The notes under the pieces are model-generated. The model ran no database searches, was not told the origin of the DNA, and was given only the letters and a program-made list of their open reading frames with translations. A stretch of 64,000 nucleotides of DNA. Source: Annona cherimola. Lineage: Eukaryota > Streptophyta > Magnoliopsida > Magnoliales > Annonaceae. The stretch is from the NCBI GenBank assembly GCA_030490835.1, contig CM059977.1, positions 37,035,676 through 37,099,675 on the forward strand. The letters are read 5' to 3'. Each line of letters begins with the position of its first letter. Positions within the stretch are counted from its first letter, which is position 1. Positions 1 to 11,900 of this stretch are shown here, in pieces. Both the position numbers and the translations under genes were made by a program.

Positions 1-4
1 ACGA

Positions 5-170
5 CGTCGCTCCTCCACTACGCAACTGATGAGACTAACTTTGAATAAATTATTAAATATTCGTCCAACCACTTGGACCACTCTTCACGGCGTCACTCCT
101 CCACTACGCAATTGATGAGACTAACTTTGGATAAATAATTAAATATTCATATAACCACTTGGACCACTCT
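5..170. repeat. 86-bp tandem duplication at the window edge
   Basis: Two head-to-tail copies with an 86-base period (the cgtc[g/a]ctcctccactacg start recurs at 5 and 91, and ggaccactct at 75 and 161). They differ at a few bases. The array may continue beyond the left edge. No coding content is seen. Confidence 0.85.
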
Positions 171-429
171 CTTGACAACAAGACACACCACAATCCACAA
201 CTTTTACCCCATTTGTATAAATCAATCCCGTTCAAGTTCATTATATAATATATTTTCTAAACCTACCCCGAAGGTATGTTTCATTAATTTATTCTTATAT
301 AGGTGAATAAATATTCATGTTTTATTTAAAGATTTATGTTTTACTTTGACTGATTAATAATAGATTGAAATATATAGTAGTTAAATTTAATATAGATATG
401 TTTTTATACTTGATAGGTTCATAAATTCT

Positions 430-655
430 TAAAAATTTCTTACTTGACCTGTAGTTTTTACCCGACCCGTCGTCCCGAAATCGACCCGTTCTCGACCCGA
501 ATTGTCCCGAGACCTAGCAAAAAAAAGTAAGGGTCAAACCGACCTTGTCCCGACCCGGAAAAAAATAAGGGTCAAACCAGATTTTTGAAAGGTAGGGTCA
601 GGGTTGGGCACACCCTGACCCGTCCCGACCCGCCCCGATTCCCACCCCTAAAAAC
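430..655. repeat. CCCGACCC-rich degenerate repeat, possible transposon end
   Basis: A locally GC-rich tract in AT-rich surroundings, built of many short variants of CCCGACCCG and its complement GGGTCAAACC. It ends in CCCACCCCTA, which reads TAGGGGTGGG on the other strand and resembles hAT-type terminal repeats. No partner end or target duplication was found, so the transposon origin is inferred. The stretches 171-429 and 656-928 hold nothing recognisable. Confidence 0.4.
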
Positions 656-928
656 GTATATCTTCCCATGCTCTCATTGATTTTCGCAAAAGAAAATTCA
701 AACCTGTCGTCTCCTTTTGACCACATCTGCCTTATCTTTATGAATGATTACAAGGACGAGAGCGACTTGGGAACTCCTTACGAAAAATATAATTTTTTTG
801 TTATTTTTATAATTAATCTTAAAATATATTTAAAACGAAATTTTAACCATTAATAATAAAAATCATAAAAAGCATGTAACTATAAAACGTAACTGAAGAT
901 GTAATTTTAGGTATAAATAACATATATA

Positions 929-1185
929 GGGTTTGTTTAGAAAGTGATAAAATTTTGGCTGAAAAGTTTTTTTTTATAAAATTGTTTAAATTTTAAAAAA
1001 ATAATATAACATGACAAACATAATGATAAGTAGTAAAGCAAATAAAATTAAAATAGATAGATTAGTTGTACAAATAATTGTGTAGAAATGATAGAAAATT
1101 GAATAAAAAATAAAGTGGTTATGTTGAGTAAAAAGTATTAGATTAAAAATTTTAATTTGAAAAATTTTGGTGTTAAACATAAGAG
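929..1185 (-). mobile_element. Tourist-like MITE, degraded copy
   Basis: It starts GGGTTTGTTTAG and carries, in inverse orientation, the core shared with the well-defined copies at 45406 and 49053 (here read as aaaattaaaatagatagatt). The right terminus is decayed. The family has GGGTGTGTTTGG-type inverted ends and 3-bp TAA/TTA target duplications. Confidence 0.5.
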
Positions 1186-2861
1186 AGATTCGATTTTTAA
1201 AACCAACTGAAAAATATAATTTTGGAGGAGTTATCACCGTGTTCACACGCGTTGAGTCACCACTAGCAGCAGGTAACATGGCGAGGAGTTTTCAATGCAC
1301 CAGGACACAAACAATCCAAGTCAACACATCTTGTATTTTATATATTCAATCATTCAAGTACCTTGGTGGCAGACTGGCTGGACATGCTGTTCATGCTTGT
1401 CCTCTTCGTCACATCAATTTCGGAGTAAGTTTTTTTGGTAATTGATGGTAATTGGTAGGTATTTAACAGCTTATTTCAAATATTACAGTTAAGTTTAAGA
1501 AAAATAATAAATTCTTATTTATCATTTGAGGAAACAAATATACTCCCATGATCTATCTACTTGAAGGGATCAACGAGTATCTAACAAATAAGAATTATTT
1601 TATTATTTAAAATAAAAATTAAAAATGGTGGCTAATATGATGTGTTGTGATAAAGATAATGATTAAGAATAAAAACAATAAAATTAAAAAAGATATTATT
1701 AATTGACTTGGAAAATGTAAAAAAATAATTAAAATTTAGACCTGATCATAGAAGAAGTATAACAATGAGGTAGTCAAGATGTTACAATAAGGTTTGTAGT
1801 CCACTTGGCTACGCCTCCGTCAACTTTTCTGAAACTGATGCTTCGATCTTTACTCCTTGGCTTCCACAACGAACACAACAAATGCTTGACTAGTCCAATT
1901 GTCTACGTCTCACTAAACTTCTCTGAAACTGATACTCAGAAAAATCCAATTGCCGGAGGTTGAGTGAACTTCCCTAAAGCTCATAAAATATCAGTTATCT
2001 ACGAGACGCTACTGGCTTTCCTTTTTTTTTTTTTTGGATGTGTATCCATATATTACAATTAATTCCTGAGTATATTGTAGTCATCTTAACTGGTATTATA
2101 ATTAAGTCCTAAGATCTTTTTACAATTTTTTAATAATAATTTATTTTTCCTAACAATATTTCTAATTTTTCAACTGGTGGACGCTCCTATGTAACAAGGA
2201 AGAACAACACCACCAAAATGAAGTTGCTTTGCTGCTGTCGTGAACAAGGATTCTGCCATGACCATTCGAAACCGAGAACCCTCCGCTGGGAGCCACGTCT
2301 CATACCACTGACTACTGGCTTTCTTTGAAAACCCCAAAAAGTTGCATGAAGAATTCTAGTTTATTAATTGCAAATTGACACAAGTTAAGACAAAAGTAGA
2401 GGTTAAAGAAATTTCTAAGATCTAAACAAACCGTTTCAACTTTTCACATTAAGGCCTGGCCATTAATCCTGAAGTCTTGAGTTGAGTCTAAAAAGGGTAA
2501 CGTGAGGGAACGCTTGGAAGCTATATGAGATTAGAGATAGTCGAGCAAAGACATCCCAATAAGGTGAGCCACTGAGGCCAGATAAGAAGTATTGACACGT
2601 ATTGAACTTAATTCAAGAAGAGAAAGGGGTTACCATTGAGCAAGGGAACTTGAGATTAGATTAATCCATAGTAATAGGTTAGTAAATTCATAGGATGAAA
2701 GATGGAAGAAAGGCAGGGATTATACATGAAGAAGGGAGGTTCATTGACATAATGATATGACCCATGTCCCAAAGAGAGTTGAAAGGAATTTCGAGCTCTT
2801 CGGTACTCAAAAAAAGAAACTCAACGAATAGGCAGGACAGAATCCACAACCCCTTCAAAGG

Positions 2862-2862
<1 letters not shown>
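1186..2862. other. Intergenic DNA upstream of the first UGT
   Basis: No supported gene. An imperfect direct repeat about 93 bp apart is visible: agtccacttggctacg near 1798 and agtccaattgtctacg near 1891, each followed by a variant of tctgaaactgat. No clear TATA box was found close to the UGT start. Confidence 0.5.
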
Positions 2863-2902
<40 letters not shown>

Positions 2903-2923
2903 TCTCAACTCTCAACTCTCAAC
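2863..2923 (+). repeat. (CT)18 microsatellite plus ACTCTCA triplet in the UGT 5' leader
   Basis: An uninterrupted run of about 18 CT units (2863-2899) is followed by three 7-bp ACTCTCA units running straight into the ATG at 2924. Pyrimidine-rich CT tracts are common in plant core promoters and 5' leaders. A role in expression of this gene is inferred from position only. The second UGT has a related but non-expanded leader (cactcactcactctcactc). Confidence 0.85.
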
Positions 2924-4384
2924 ATGACTAGTACAGAAGGTGAGCAGCAGCTCCAAATGTTCTTCTTCCCTGTCATGGCCCATGGACACATGATTCCAAT
3001 GGTAGAGATGTCCATCTCCTTCGCGAAACATGGGGTGCTAGTTACTATAATTACCACACCTCTCAACGCCCCACACCTTCAAAAAACAATCAAACCTGCC
3101 CTTTCCGCCGGCTACCATCTCAGACTCCACCTCCTGAACTTCCCATGCGCTGAAGCAGGACTCCCCGATGGCGTCGAACACTCAGACCAAGTCACCTCTC
3201 CTCACATGTTTGCTGGCTTCTTCAAGGCAATCAACATGCTCCAGCAGCCCTTGGAGCAGCTCCTACAAGAACATCGACCCGATTGCCTTGTCTCTGATTC
3301 CTTCCTACCATGGTCAGTCGACAGCGCCGCCAAGTTCGGCATACCCACTCTCTTCTTTTCTGGTTCCTGCTGCTTTTCTGCCGCCGCGGGTTTCAGCGTG
3401 GTGAAACACAATCCTCACCACCATGTTCAATCAGAGACAGAAATATTCATCTTGCCTGGTCTCCCCCATCGAATTGAGATGACAAGATCACAACTGCCTG
3501 ATTTCATGAAGGTACGAAACCACTTCTCTGAACTCTGGGACCGTCGAAGAGAGGCTGAGAGGAGAGGCCATGGCATTTTGGCTAATAGTTTCTATGAATT
3601 GGAGGGCGAATACATTGAATTCCTGGCCAAAGACTTGGGTAAGAAGGTGTGGCCAATAGGCCCGGTTTCTCTTAGTAATCAGGACATTGTCGACAAGGCT
3701 CATCGAGGAAAGAAGGCCGCCATCGATGAAGACGAGTGTCTGAGATGGCTTGACAGCAAGAGCCCCAGCTCTGTAGTGTTTGTTAGTTTTGGGAGTGCCT
3801 ATACTCATGGGAGTAGCCAGCTGCTGGAGATTGCGTTAGCTTTAGAAGCTTCAGGTCATCCATTCATTTGGGTGGTCAGGAATTACTACGAATCGCTGTC
3901 GAATGAGCCATGGCTCCCAGATGGATTTGAGGGGAGGCTGGAAGGGAAGGGTCTGATCATAAAAGGTTGGGCGCCTCAAATCCTCGTCCTCAACCATCCA
4001 TCTGTAGGAGCATTCCTGACCCATTGTGGGTGGAATTCAGTGATTGAGGGCATCAGTGTAGGCTTGCCGATGATCACGTGGCCTGTATTTGCCGAGCAGT
4101 TCTTCAATGAAAAGATGGTCACACAAGTGCTGAAGATTGGTGTTGGAGTGGGAGTCACAGAGTGGGTGAACTGGCAAGCAGATTCAAGGCCTTTAGTGAA
4201 GAGAGAGGAGATAGAGAAGGGTGTAAGGCAGGTGATGGAAGGAAGTGAAGAAGCGGAGGAGATTAGGAAGAGGGGAAAACAGTTGAGGGAGATGGCCAAG
4301 AGTGCTGTCGAAGAAGGTGGCTCATCTTACCTTGCCATGGCAAGTCTGATAGATGAACTGAAGAAGATTTCTAGCTTGCAATGA
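2924..4384 (+). CDS. UDP-glycosyltransferase, UGT73-like (group D)
   Basis: An intronless 486-residue frame of usual length for plant family-1 UGTs, which move a sugar from a UDP-sugar to a small-molecule acceptor in the cytosol; no signal peptide or membrane segment is seen. The N-terminal acceptor half carries the AHGH motif with the expected catalytic His22 and the LVSD motif with Asp125. The C-terminal donor half has a complete 44-residue PSPG box at residues 349-392, starting WAPQ. Position 22 is Trp370 (in HCGW) and position 44 is Gln392, the pattern usual for UDP-glucose users. FAEQFFNEK after the box and the GVGVGV-EWVN segment fit the UGT73 family. The ATG at 2924 is the first in frame after the CT leader and matches the paralogue's start. 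The acceptor cannot be read from sequence. Close paralogue of the gene at 46108. Confidence 0.93.
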   Translation: MTSTEGEQQLQMFFFPVMAHGHMIPMVEMSISFAKHGVLVTIITTPLNAPHLQKTIKPALSAGYHLRLHLLNFPCAEAGLPDGVEHSDQVTSPHMFAGFFKAINMLQQPLEQLLQEHRPDCLVSDSFLPWSVDSAAKFGIPTLFFSGSCCFSAAAGFSVVKHNPHHHVQSETEIFILPGLPHRIEMTRSQLPDFMKVRNHFSELWDRRREAERRGHGILANSFYELEGEYIEFLAKDLGKKVWPIGPVSLSNQDIVDKAHRGKKAAIDEDECLRWLDSKSPSSVVFVSFGSAYTHGSSQLLEIALALEASGHPFIWVVRNYYESLSNEPWLPDGFEGRLEGKGLIIKGWAPQILVLNHPSVGAFLTHCGWNSVIEGISVGLPMITWPVFAEQFFNEKMVTQVLKIGVGVGVTEWVNWQADSRPLVKREEIEKGVRQVMEGSEEAEEIRKRGKQLREMAKSAVEEGGSSYLAMASLIDELKKISSLQ

Positions 4385-5846
4385 ACTGTTACAATCATTG
4401 AAAAACAAGAGCTCTTTGGAGGATTACTATAATTTTATCGTTTTAATAGTCCATTATCATGTGGAATTGAAATAACTTCTTGTTTATTTATGCATTTCTT
4501 CCCTTCACTGTGATAAACCTGACTTCCAAAACAAGCTCTGTTTTTCTTTATGCCTTGTGAAACTTGCTGAGTAATGCCAAATCGATAAAACAGCTGTGTT
4601 AAATGGTGCACAATCCAATAGGTCTTTAGACCAATAAGGTTAGCTTTTTTGTCATTTCAGTCATGCGTCTGTGATTTTGTTAGCCTGGACTTACTGGTAT
4701 ATTTTTATTTTTTTGATTTTTTTCACGAAAATTTTGGCCAAGTATATTTAATTTACCTACCAAGTTTTAAAATTTAAGATATGTGTATATATTTTATGAG
4801 TTCGAAAATAAACAGTTTTTAAGGACAAAATGACTTAAACCTCCCTAAACTTTAATTTTTGAAATTCGAAAAATATACATATATCTACAAATTATAAAAT
4901 TTAGCATATGAATTAAATATACTCGGACTAACATTTTCATGACAAATAAAAAATAAAAAATTACATAAATCATATCCCTTCAAATCATTCCATTTTTTTA
5001 AAATATATTATATAAGGCTTCATTTATATATAACCGGGTTATATTAAAGTGTTCCATGCAATCTTTTTCAATTTTAAGATCTTAATGCTTACCGAAAATT
5101 TTAATCTATTTATTATATTTTTTATTATCCGTTTAGTTAGGAGACCAAGATTGATCCAAATCAAGTATATGCATGAGCCACATTTGTCATAAAAGTACAT
5201 ATTCATATGCGAATTGTGAAAAATGCTTATATTTATTTACATATATTATAATGTAATAATACTTTGTAAAATTATTTATCTACAAAGTAATGATATTTTA
5301 GATACAACTTTAAAATTAGTAATTAATATAAACTATTTTATTATGTTAATTTTATACACTTTTAATAAGATCCATCTACAGTAATATTAGACAAATAAAA
5401 AAATTTCTGTGATAATATAAATTATGTTAAATATAATAAATGAAGCTAAATTTTCATCTATTAAGATATTAAAAATAAAATAGATTATATAAAATTTTCA
5501 TCCACATTCTTTTAAACTTACTGGTGGGGCCCGTCCAAAGCTAAAAAGGCTTGGGCTGCAATAACCTCTTGGGCTCGCCTATCCAACGCGGTCTACAGTG
5601 ACATTGTAAATTCGACTTTTTTTTTAAGGACGTAAATTCAAATTTTTTATCAGAGCAATCTGAAGCTTAAGACTCAAGCATGTCGATCCATCTTCACCGA
5701 TGAACTGCTTTGATGGGCTATAGTGAGACACCTCAGATAAGGCACATTAAGCCAGAAACTTACTCGAGCCGTACAGAGTCAATGCAAAACCATCCACAAA
5801 AGAAGTTCCAAGCCACCGGAAGTGGACTGGAACTATGGATGGAATG
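4385..5846. other. Intergenic DNA downstream of the first UGT, with a fold-back remnant
   Basis: AT-rich, no gene. About 4690-4945 is a decayed fold-back: ccaagtatatttaattta near 4740 is answered on the other strand by gaattaaatatactcgga near 4913. It belongs by core sequence to the family of 5847-6226. Its left edge, ttagcctggactta, resembles the end of the element at 50087. Confidence 0.5.
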
Positions 5847-6226
5847 GGACTCCGATCGCCTGCACCCGGGAGCAGGCAGCGTTGCCTGCTCCCGGGCGCA
5901 TACCTCTATTTTTTTTTATTTTTTTTTAAAAAAATTTCATAAAATTGTTAGCCCAAGTGTATTTAACATGTTTATAAAATTTTTACCTTTTTTGGATATT
6001 TTTAGATATTTATTTTTGATTTTTGAAAATCAGTGGCATTTTAGGTAATTTTAAATTACTAAAATACCACTGATTTTCAAAAATCAAAAATAAATATCTA
6101 AAAATCTCCAAAAATGGTAAAAATTTATACACATGTTAAATACACCTATATTAACATTTCTAAAAATATTTTAAAAAAAAATTAAAAAAATGGGTGTGTG
6201 CACCCGGGAGCAGGCGATCGAAGTCC
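5847..6226. mobile_element. 380-bp Mutator-like MITE with 9-bp target duplication
   Basis: Terminal inverted repeats start GGACTCCGATCGCC on the left and, read inward from the right, GGACTTCGATCGCC; both continue into a CCCGGGAGCAGGC block. The element is flanked by GATGGAATG at 5838-5846 and 6227-6235, a 9-bp duplication typical of Mutator-like elements. The interior folds back almost completely, with a second palindrome around 6010-6090. It has no coding capacity. The stretch 6236-6852 holds nothing recognisable. Confidence 0.85.
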
Positions 6227-6847
6227 GATGGAATGGGAGTAGGTCGTATTAGGTTAAGGTTTTCCCGACCTCACTTCATTTTTAAAAATTTTATTTAATT
6301 TTATTTTTATATCAATTTAGGATAAAGTTAGTTTAATCATAACCTTTTTTCTACCGATCTTAAGATAAATTTCAAGTTGGCCTCAGTTTGGTGCCTGCAG
6401 GATAAAAAATGCAAGTCAAGAAAACTTTAGCTTTACCCAACAAAAAACATTGGATTAGAAGCAGATCGACTAATTTCCACTTTAATTTGGAATAGTCTCC
6501 AAAAAAAAAAAGTCCTAGGTTGTTATCATTCCTCGCAGGCAGGCTCAAAATAAAATGCTTGTCATAGAAAAGGAAAGTAAATGGATGTTTACCTTATACT
6601 ATGTATTTAAGAAGGCTATTTCAACATTTCAACGTTGATTTGAAAAGAGAAGCATCCATCAAATTAACAAGGTATGATGCTCAAAATATTGTATTGAAAA
6701 ATGAAAGTTTTATCTAATTAATATATATTTCTTATAAACATCATCTTTATATTATCAATTATCACTTCCCAAATTAATAAAATTAACTAGATAATTATAT
6801 TCGAGCATTCTTTAAAATTTACATATTGCACCTTTAGTTTCAAGTTT

Positions 6848-6852
6848 ATATT
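6848..6852. repeat. 5' target site duplication of RE1 (ATATT)
   Basis: ATATT immediately precedes the TG of the 5' LTR and recurs at 17716-17720 after the CA of the 3' LTR, marking a clean LTR-retrotransposon insertion. Confidence 0.92.
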
Positions 6853-8577
6853 TGATAATTGGAATTTGGTAACATATTTTGTAGACATTTTATAACAATT
6901 TGGTGGTTAATTAATTGATATTAATATGAAATTTGGTTTAAAATGTGGTTTTGCAACTTTTGTGTATTAAATATTAATTTCAAGCAACGTAAACAATTTT
7001 TATAATCTTTTAGCTTGAAAATATTTTATCTGTTGCCATGAAATTAAATGGTTTTTTAAAACCCACTAATGATTTTTTTTGATGAATTAATGATTTAAAT
7101 ATTTTATGCAGGGAATCCATTTATCAGCCGTCCAAACATCAAGATCACGCTGTCCAGAAAATTCAGCAAACAGCCGTCCATCACGCTGCCAATTAAATTG
7201 CATAGCTACCATTTTTTCTTCTCTCACCAACCATTCACGTGAGAATTCAGCAACATGCATTAATGTCGGACCCCACCATATTTGTCCCAAGCAAGCATGC
7301 ATTTACAAAACAACCAGCAACAATAAATGCAGCATGCATATTCACGTGACAAACATATTCATCCATTGCAAACCATGGACATAAAGTCAACAACTATATA
7401 CCCATGGACCCCACTAGCAGCTACATTCAACATCTGCATATCAATTGGCCCCACTAGCTGCTCGTTAAAAGGAATGAGTAATTCACGTGAACCTGCAACA
7501 AGCCTTTTAATTGGACCTCACAGCTGAATACGACAGCAGCAATTAGCATTCATTCAATGTATCCAGTAGCAGCAAAATTTCCATCACAAATCATGTGAAA
7601 TGCATTGAAGTAATGACCCACTTATTCAGCTATAAAAGAGTATCGTTAGCAGGGCATGAAGAAGAAGAGAAGAATCGGCATAGAGAGTATTCCGCAGCAG
7701 ATTTTTGGGAAGAGCACGGGCAAAAGGCCGGCGAGTTGCGTGGAGCAGCCGACACACCATCGGGGCTTCAAACTAATAAGCTTTTCTATCTTTTCCTTTA
7801 TTTAATTTTTGTTATCTTGTTTAAGATTGGTTGTAATTTTAATTTTATTTTGAACTTAAACATGCTTGGCTAAATCCTAAATCTAGGGTTTAGGATGTAG
7901 CATGCGTACAATGCAATGTGGTGTGGATTTTTAATTTATTTATGATGGATATTTTTGTTAATTTAATATCTTGTGATTTTTATGTTTGCTTTGTACACGG
8001 GCCCGTACTTTTGCATGATTCCATATATTAGGTGATGGAACCGAAAGGTGGAAATCTAATATACGAAAATTAAGATATTAAACCTGGAAATCTAAGACCA
8101 TGAAAATAGGCATGATAACCTTGAAGAATTACATGAACGAACCACAGAACTTAATGGATTCTAATTAACTTAATCCCATGAGAATAGGTGGTTAAGAAAA
8201 TTATGGTACACCTTGTAGGTTTCGAGAGAAGGTGCAAGGATAAATTAGGGTTTGTTCTTCTTTAACAAACAATATCCAAATTAAATAATTATACCACTAC
8301 CCGTTGCAAAATACGCATGTGAAATCCTAGACCCTAGGTATTTGCACTTTCGCTTTCTCTTCTCATTTTTAATTTGCACTTCTTCCCATTTTATTTATTT
8401 TCTTTTCCTTTTATTTACTGCATTTTCTCCCCACTTTTCTGTTTTATTTGCTATATTCTCTCTATATCCGACACGAAAGCGTTTAAAAGTAAAAATTTAT
8501 AGTCCTGAATTCCCTGTGGATCGATAATTTAAATACTACAATCTACGACCCGTGCACTTGCGGTAAGATTGCGAACA
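6853..8577 (+). repeat. 5' LTR of RE1
   Basis: Starts TGATAATTGG and ends GATTGCGAACA. U3 holds three CACGTG palindromes (7236, 7343, 7484) and a TATA box. The 15-mer CACCATCGGGGCTTC at 7755, shared by all Athila LTRs in the window, is followed by an aataag signal-like hexamer, so U3, R and U5 can be roughly assigned. Confidence 0.95.
7631..7638 (+). promoter_or_regulatory. Putative TATA box of the RE1 LTR promoter
   Basis: TATAAAAG within U3, downstream of the CACGTG cluster and about 120 bp before the conserved CACCATCGGGGCTTC block. RE2 has TATATAAG at 21961 in the equivalent place. Transcription should start roughly 25-35 bp downstream; this is inferred. Confidence 0.65.
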
Positions 8578-8584
8578 AGTATTT

Positions 8585-8602
8585 TGGCGCCGTTGCCGGG
8601 GA
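8585..8602 (+). other. Primer binding site of RE1, tRNA-Asp type
   Basis: TGGCGCCGTTGCCGGGGA lies seven bases after the 5' LTR end. It is complementary to the 3' end of plant tRNA-Asp, the primer used by Athila elements. RE2 has a slightly mutated copy at 23024 and RE3 a badly mutated one at 35147. Confidence 0.92.
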
Positions 8603-8619
8603 ATTCGGCGTTACTTTAA

Positions 8620-8965
8620 ATTTTTTTTTAGATACTTTCTTTATTTATTTTATTTTATTTTATTTTTTCTCTTTCTTTCCTTCTCTATTTTTTTTCTATC
8701 TTTACTTTCTATTTTTTGTCTCCGTCTATTTATATATATATTTTTAATTATTATTATTATTATTTTTATTATTATTATTATTTTTTATATTATTTTTTTT
8801 ATTTTTTTTATTTTTTTTATTATTTTTTTTATTATTATTATTTTTTTTAATTTTTTTTAATTTGTTTTTAATTTGTTTTTAATTTTTAATTTTTATTTTT
8901 AATTTTTTTTCTTTTCCATCTCTAGTCCTTTTTTTTATTATTATTATTATTGTTCTAAATTAGCT
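8620..8965 (+). repeat. Low-complexity (TTA)n/(T)n tract in the RE1 leader
   Basis: About 340 bases made almost only of T and A, with TTA and TTTTA runs, between the primer site and the gag start. The leader from LTR to ATG is 401 bp in RE1 but 147 bp in RE2, so the tract has expanded in RE1 or been lost in RE2. Confidence 0.9.
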
Positions 8966-8978
8966 GGTTCATCTTTGT

Positions 8979-11900
8979 ATGTACCCACATACCAGAAACT
9001 TTGCAAAACAACTAGCTGAAAAACCCTTTGTTGCTAACCCTGAGATTGAACGTTCTTTTAGGAGAAGAATTCGTGACTATAAGCAGCAGCAATCTTCTCA
9101 AGACACTATGGAGGAACGCAATGATTCAAACCCGCCACATCAAGAGCAGGAGGAAGGCCAGGCCGAGAACAACGCTCCTCCCAGAAAGTTGACTCTAAGT
9201 GATCGGAACCGCCCAAACCCTCGTGGATTTCGATCATGCATTGTTGAACCAGAAATTGATGGAAGAAATTTTGAACTAAATCCCGGTCTCATCTGGATGG
9301 TTCAACAAGACCAATTTGTAGGACTTCCCTCTGAAAATCCAACTGTACACATCACAAAATTCCTACAGTTATGCAACACAATCAGGGTGCAAAATATTCC
9401 ACGCGAGGTAATTCGTCTACAGCTGTTCCCATTTTCTCTTCGAGACAAGGCAAGCGAATGGTTTTATTCCATGCCGCCCGACACATTCAATACATGGGAT
9501 GAACTCTCTACTGCATTCCTGGAAAAATTCTTTCCACCAAATAAAACAAGGAAAATCAGAGACGAAATCAATCAGTTCGTCCAAAAAGATGGCGAAACCT
9601 TATATGATGCATGGGAGAGAATGAAAGATCTGCAACGCAAGTGCCCTCATCATGGTATCTCACAAGGAGACATTATTGAAAATTTTTTCAATGGACTCGA
9701 TCGACCTAGCCGAAGTGCCGTTAACTCAGCCGCTGGAGGGCGATTCATGCGACTCACTGACGAGGAGGCTCTCAAACTCCTCGATGACTTAGCTCTTTAT
9801 GATTCTCAGTACGGTGATGTCAGAGGAACCTCTCGGCGAGGAAATGTATATGATATTGAATCCATGCATGCTATACATGATAAACTTGATAAAATTTTGC
9901 AGCGAAAGAAGCAGGAATCCAAAGATCAGAATGCATCTTCTTCTGGACACATCTCATGTGAAATCTGTGGAGCCTCACACTACACAACTGAGTGTAGTTT
10001 TGCCATTAAAGACACCACAGGCAAGCAAGCTAATGCAATCAACAACCAATATGATACTCGCGCATATGGTAACCCCTATTCTAATACTTACAACTCTGGA
10101 TGGAGGAACCACCCCAATTTTTCTTGGGCAAACCAGTCAAACACCCAAAATTTTGCTCAAAATAATAAGCCACCTGGTTTCCTTAGAAAACCACTGAACC
10201 CTCCTCCATTTCAGACCCAACAAGCCTTACCTGCACCACCTCAAGCGCAACCCACTGAGTCCATGCTCGAAAATATCATCCTAATGCTCAAGAAAAATGA
10301 TGAAAGAATGGACCAAATGCAAACCCATATCAAGTTGCTTGAAAATCAAATTGCTCAAAATGCCACAGCCTCATCCCAAAGAAACCAGGGTAAACTCCCT
10401 AGCCAACCTGAAATAAATCCTAGGAAGCAGGTGCAGGCGATTACTTTGCGAAGTGGAAAGCAGCTCAACCCACCTCATATGGTCTCAGAAAAAGATGCCG
10501 AGCAGAAAAAGAAGCAAGAAGAGGAGCCACAACCAGAACCGGTGGTGGACAAGCCATATGTACCACCACCTCCTTACCAGCCTCCTCTCCCCTTTCCACA
10601 AAGGCAGCGACAGGCTAAGCTTCAAAAGCAGTTCGAGAAGTTTGTTTCAACTCTTAAAAACTTGTCAATAAACGTACCCTTCATCGACATGTTTTCTCAA
10701 ATGCCAACTTATGCGAAATTTCTCAAGGATATGTTATCCAACAAAAGAAAACTCGAGGAGTACGGAACTATTTCGCTTACTGAGGAGTGCAGCGCCATTT
10801 TGCAGAACAAGTTGCCTGAAAAGCTAAAGGACCCTGGAAGCTTCTCCATTCCATGTGATCTTGGGAATGTCCAAATCAGCAAAGCACTATGTGATCTCGG
10901 AGCAAGTGTAAGTCTAATCCCACTTTCAATATGTAAAAAGCTGAACATGGGTGATCCAAAACCAACATCTATGTCTCTCCAACTGGCCGACCGATCAATC
11001 AAATTTCCAGTCGGCATCCTTGAAGACGTACCTTTGAAAGTTGGCAAACTATTCATCCCAGTCGACTTTGTGGTCCTCGACATGGAGGAGGATCGCCAAA
11101 TCCCGATCATTCTCGGGCGACCTTTCTTAGCCACCGCTGGAGCAATCATAGACGTCAAGAATGGCCGACTCTCACTAACAGTTGGAGATGAACAAATCGA
11201 ATTTAATCTTTCTGAGGCAACAAAGCAACTGTCAACTGATAATTCTTGCCTGCGGGTCGACGTCATCAACCCTTTGCCGATCGAAGAAAAGGATGACTTG
11301 ATAGAGGTATGTATCATTCAGGGTGCAACTGTTGAAAATAATAACCCTGAACTATCTGCTTGTGCAGCTCTCTTGGATGGAGCCCCTTTCATCTCACCGG
11401 CTGCCAATTCACCTCATGAAAAGTTGGATGCAGACTTCAATTTTTCTCCATCAACAAAAAAGGAAGAAGCACCAAAGGTAGAACTTAAACCTCTTCCTAA
11501 AAATCTCAGGTATGCATTTCTTGACCCAAACGATACTTATCCAGTCATAATCAACGCAAATCTTTTCGAATCCCAAGCCGATGAACTGTTAAATGTGTTA
11601 AGAAGACATCGGAAGGCAATTGGTTACTGCATCAATGATCTACCTGGTATCAGTCCTTCTCTATGCATGCACAGAATTTTAATGGAAGAAAATTGTAAAA
11701 CAAGCATTGAACCTCAGAGGCGTCTGAATCCAAACATGAAAGAAGTAGTGAAAAAGGAAATTTTAAAACTTCTTGATGCTGGAATCATCTACCCCATTTC
11801 TGATAGCAGTTGGGTAAGCCCTGTACATGTTGTACCAAAGAAAGGCGGTATGACTGTCGTAAAAAATGATAAAAATGAACTTATACCCACAAGGACAGTC

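Noticed and set aside
7087..7302. ORFs inside the RE1 LTRs (repeated at 16225-16440)
   Set aside because: Short chance frames in U3; the recurrence is simply because the LTR is duplicated.
10709..11317. 202-codon ORF antisense to the RE1 protease region
   Set aside because: It is a shadow of the gag-pol frame; RE2 keeps only fragments of it and no separate conservation is visible.
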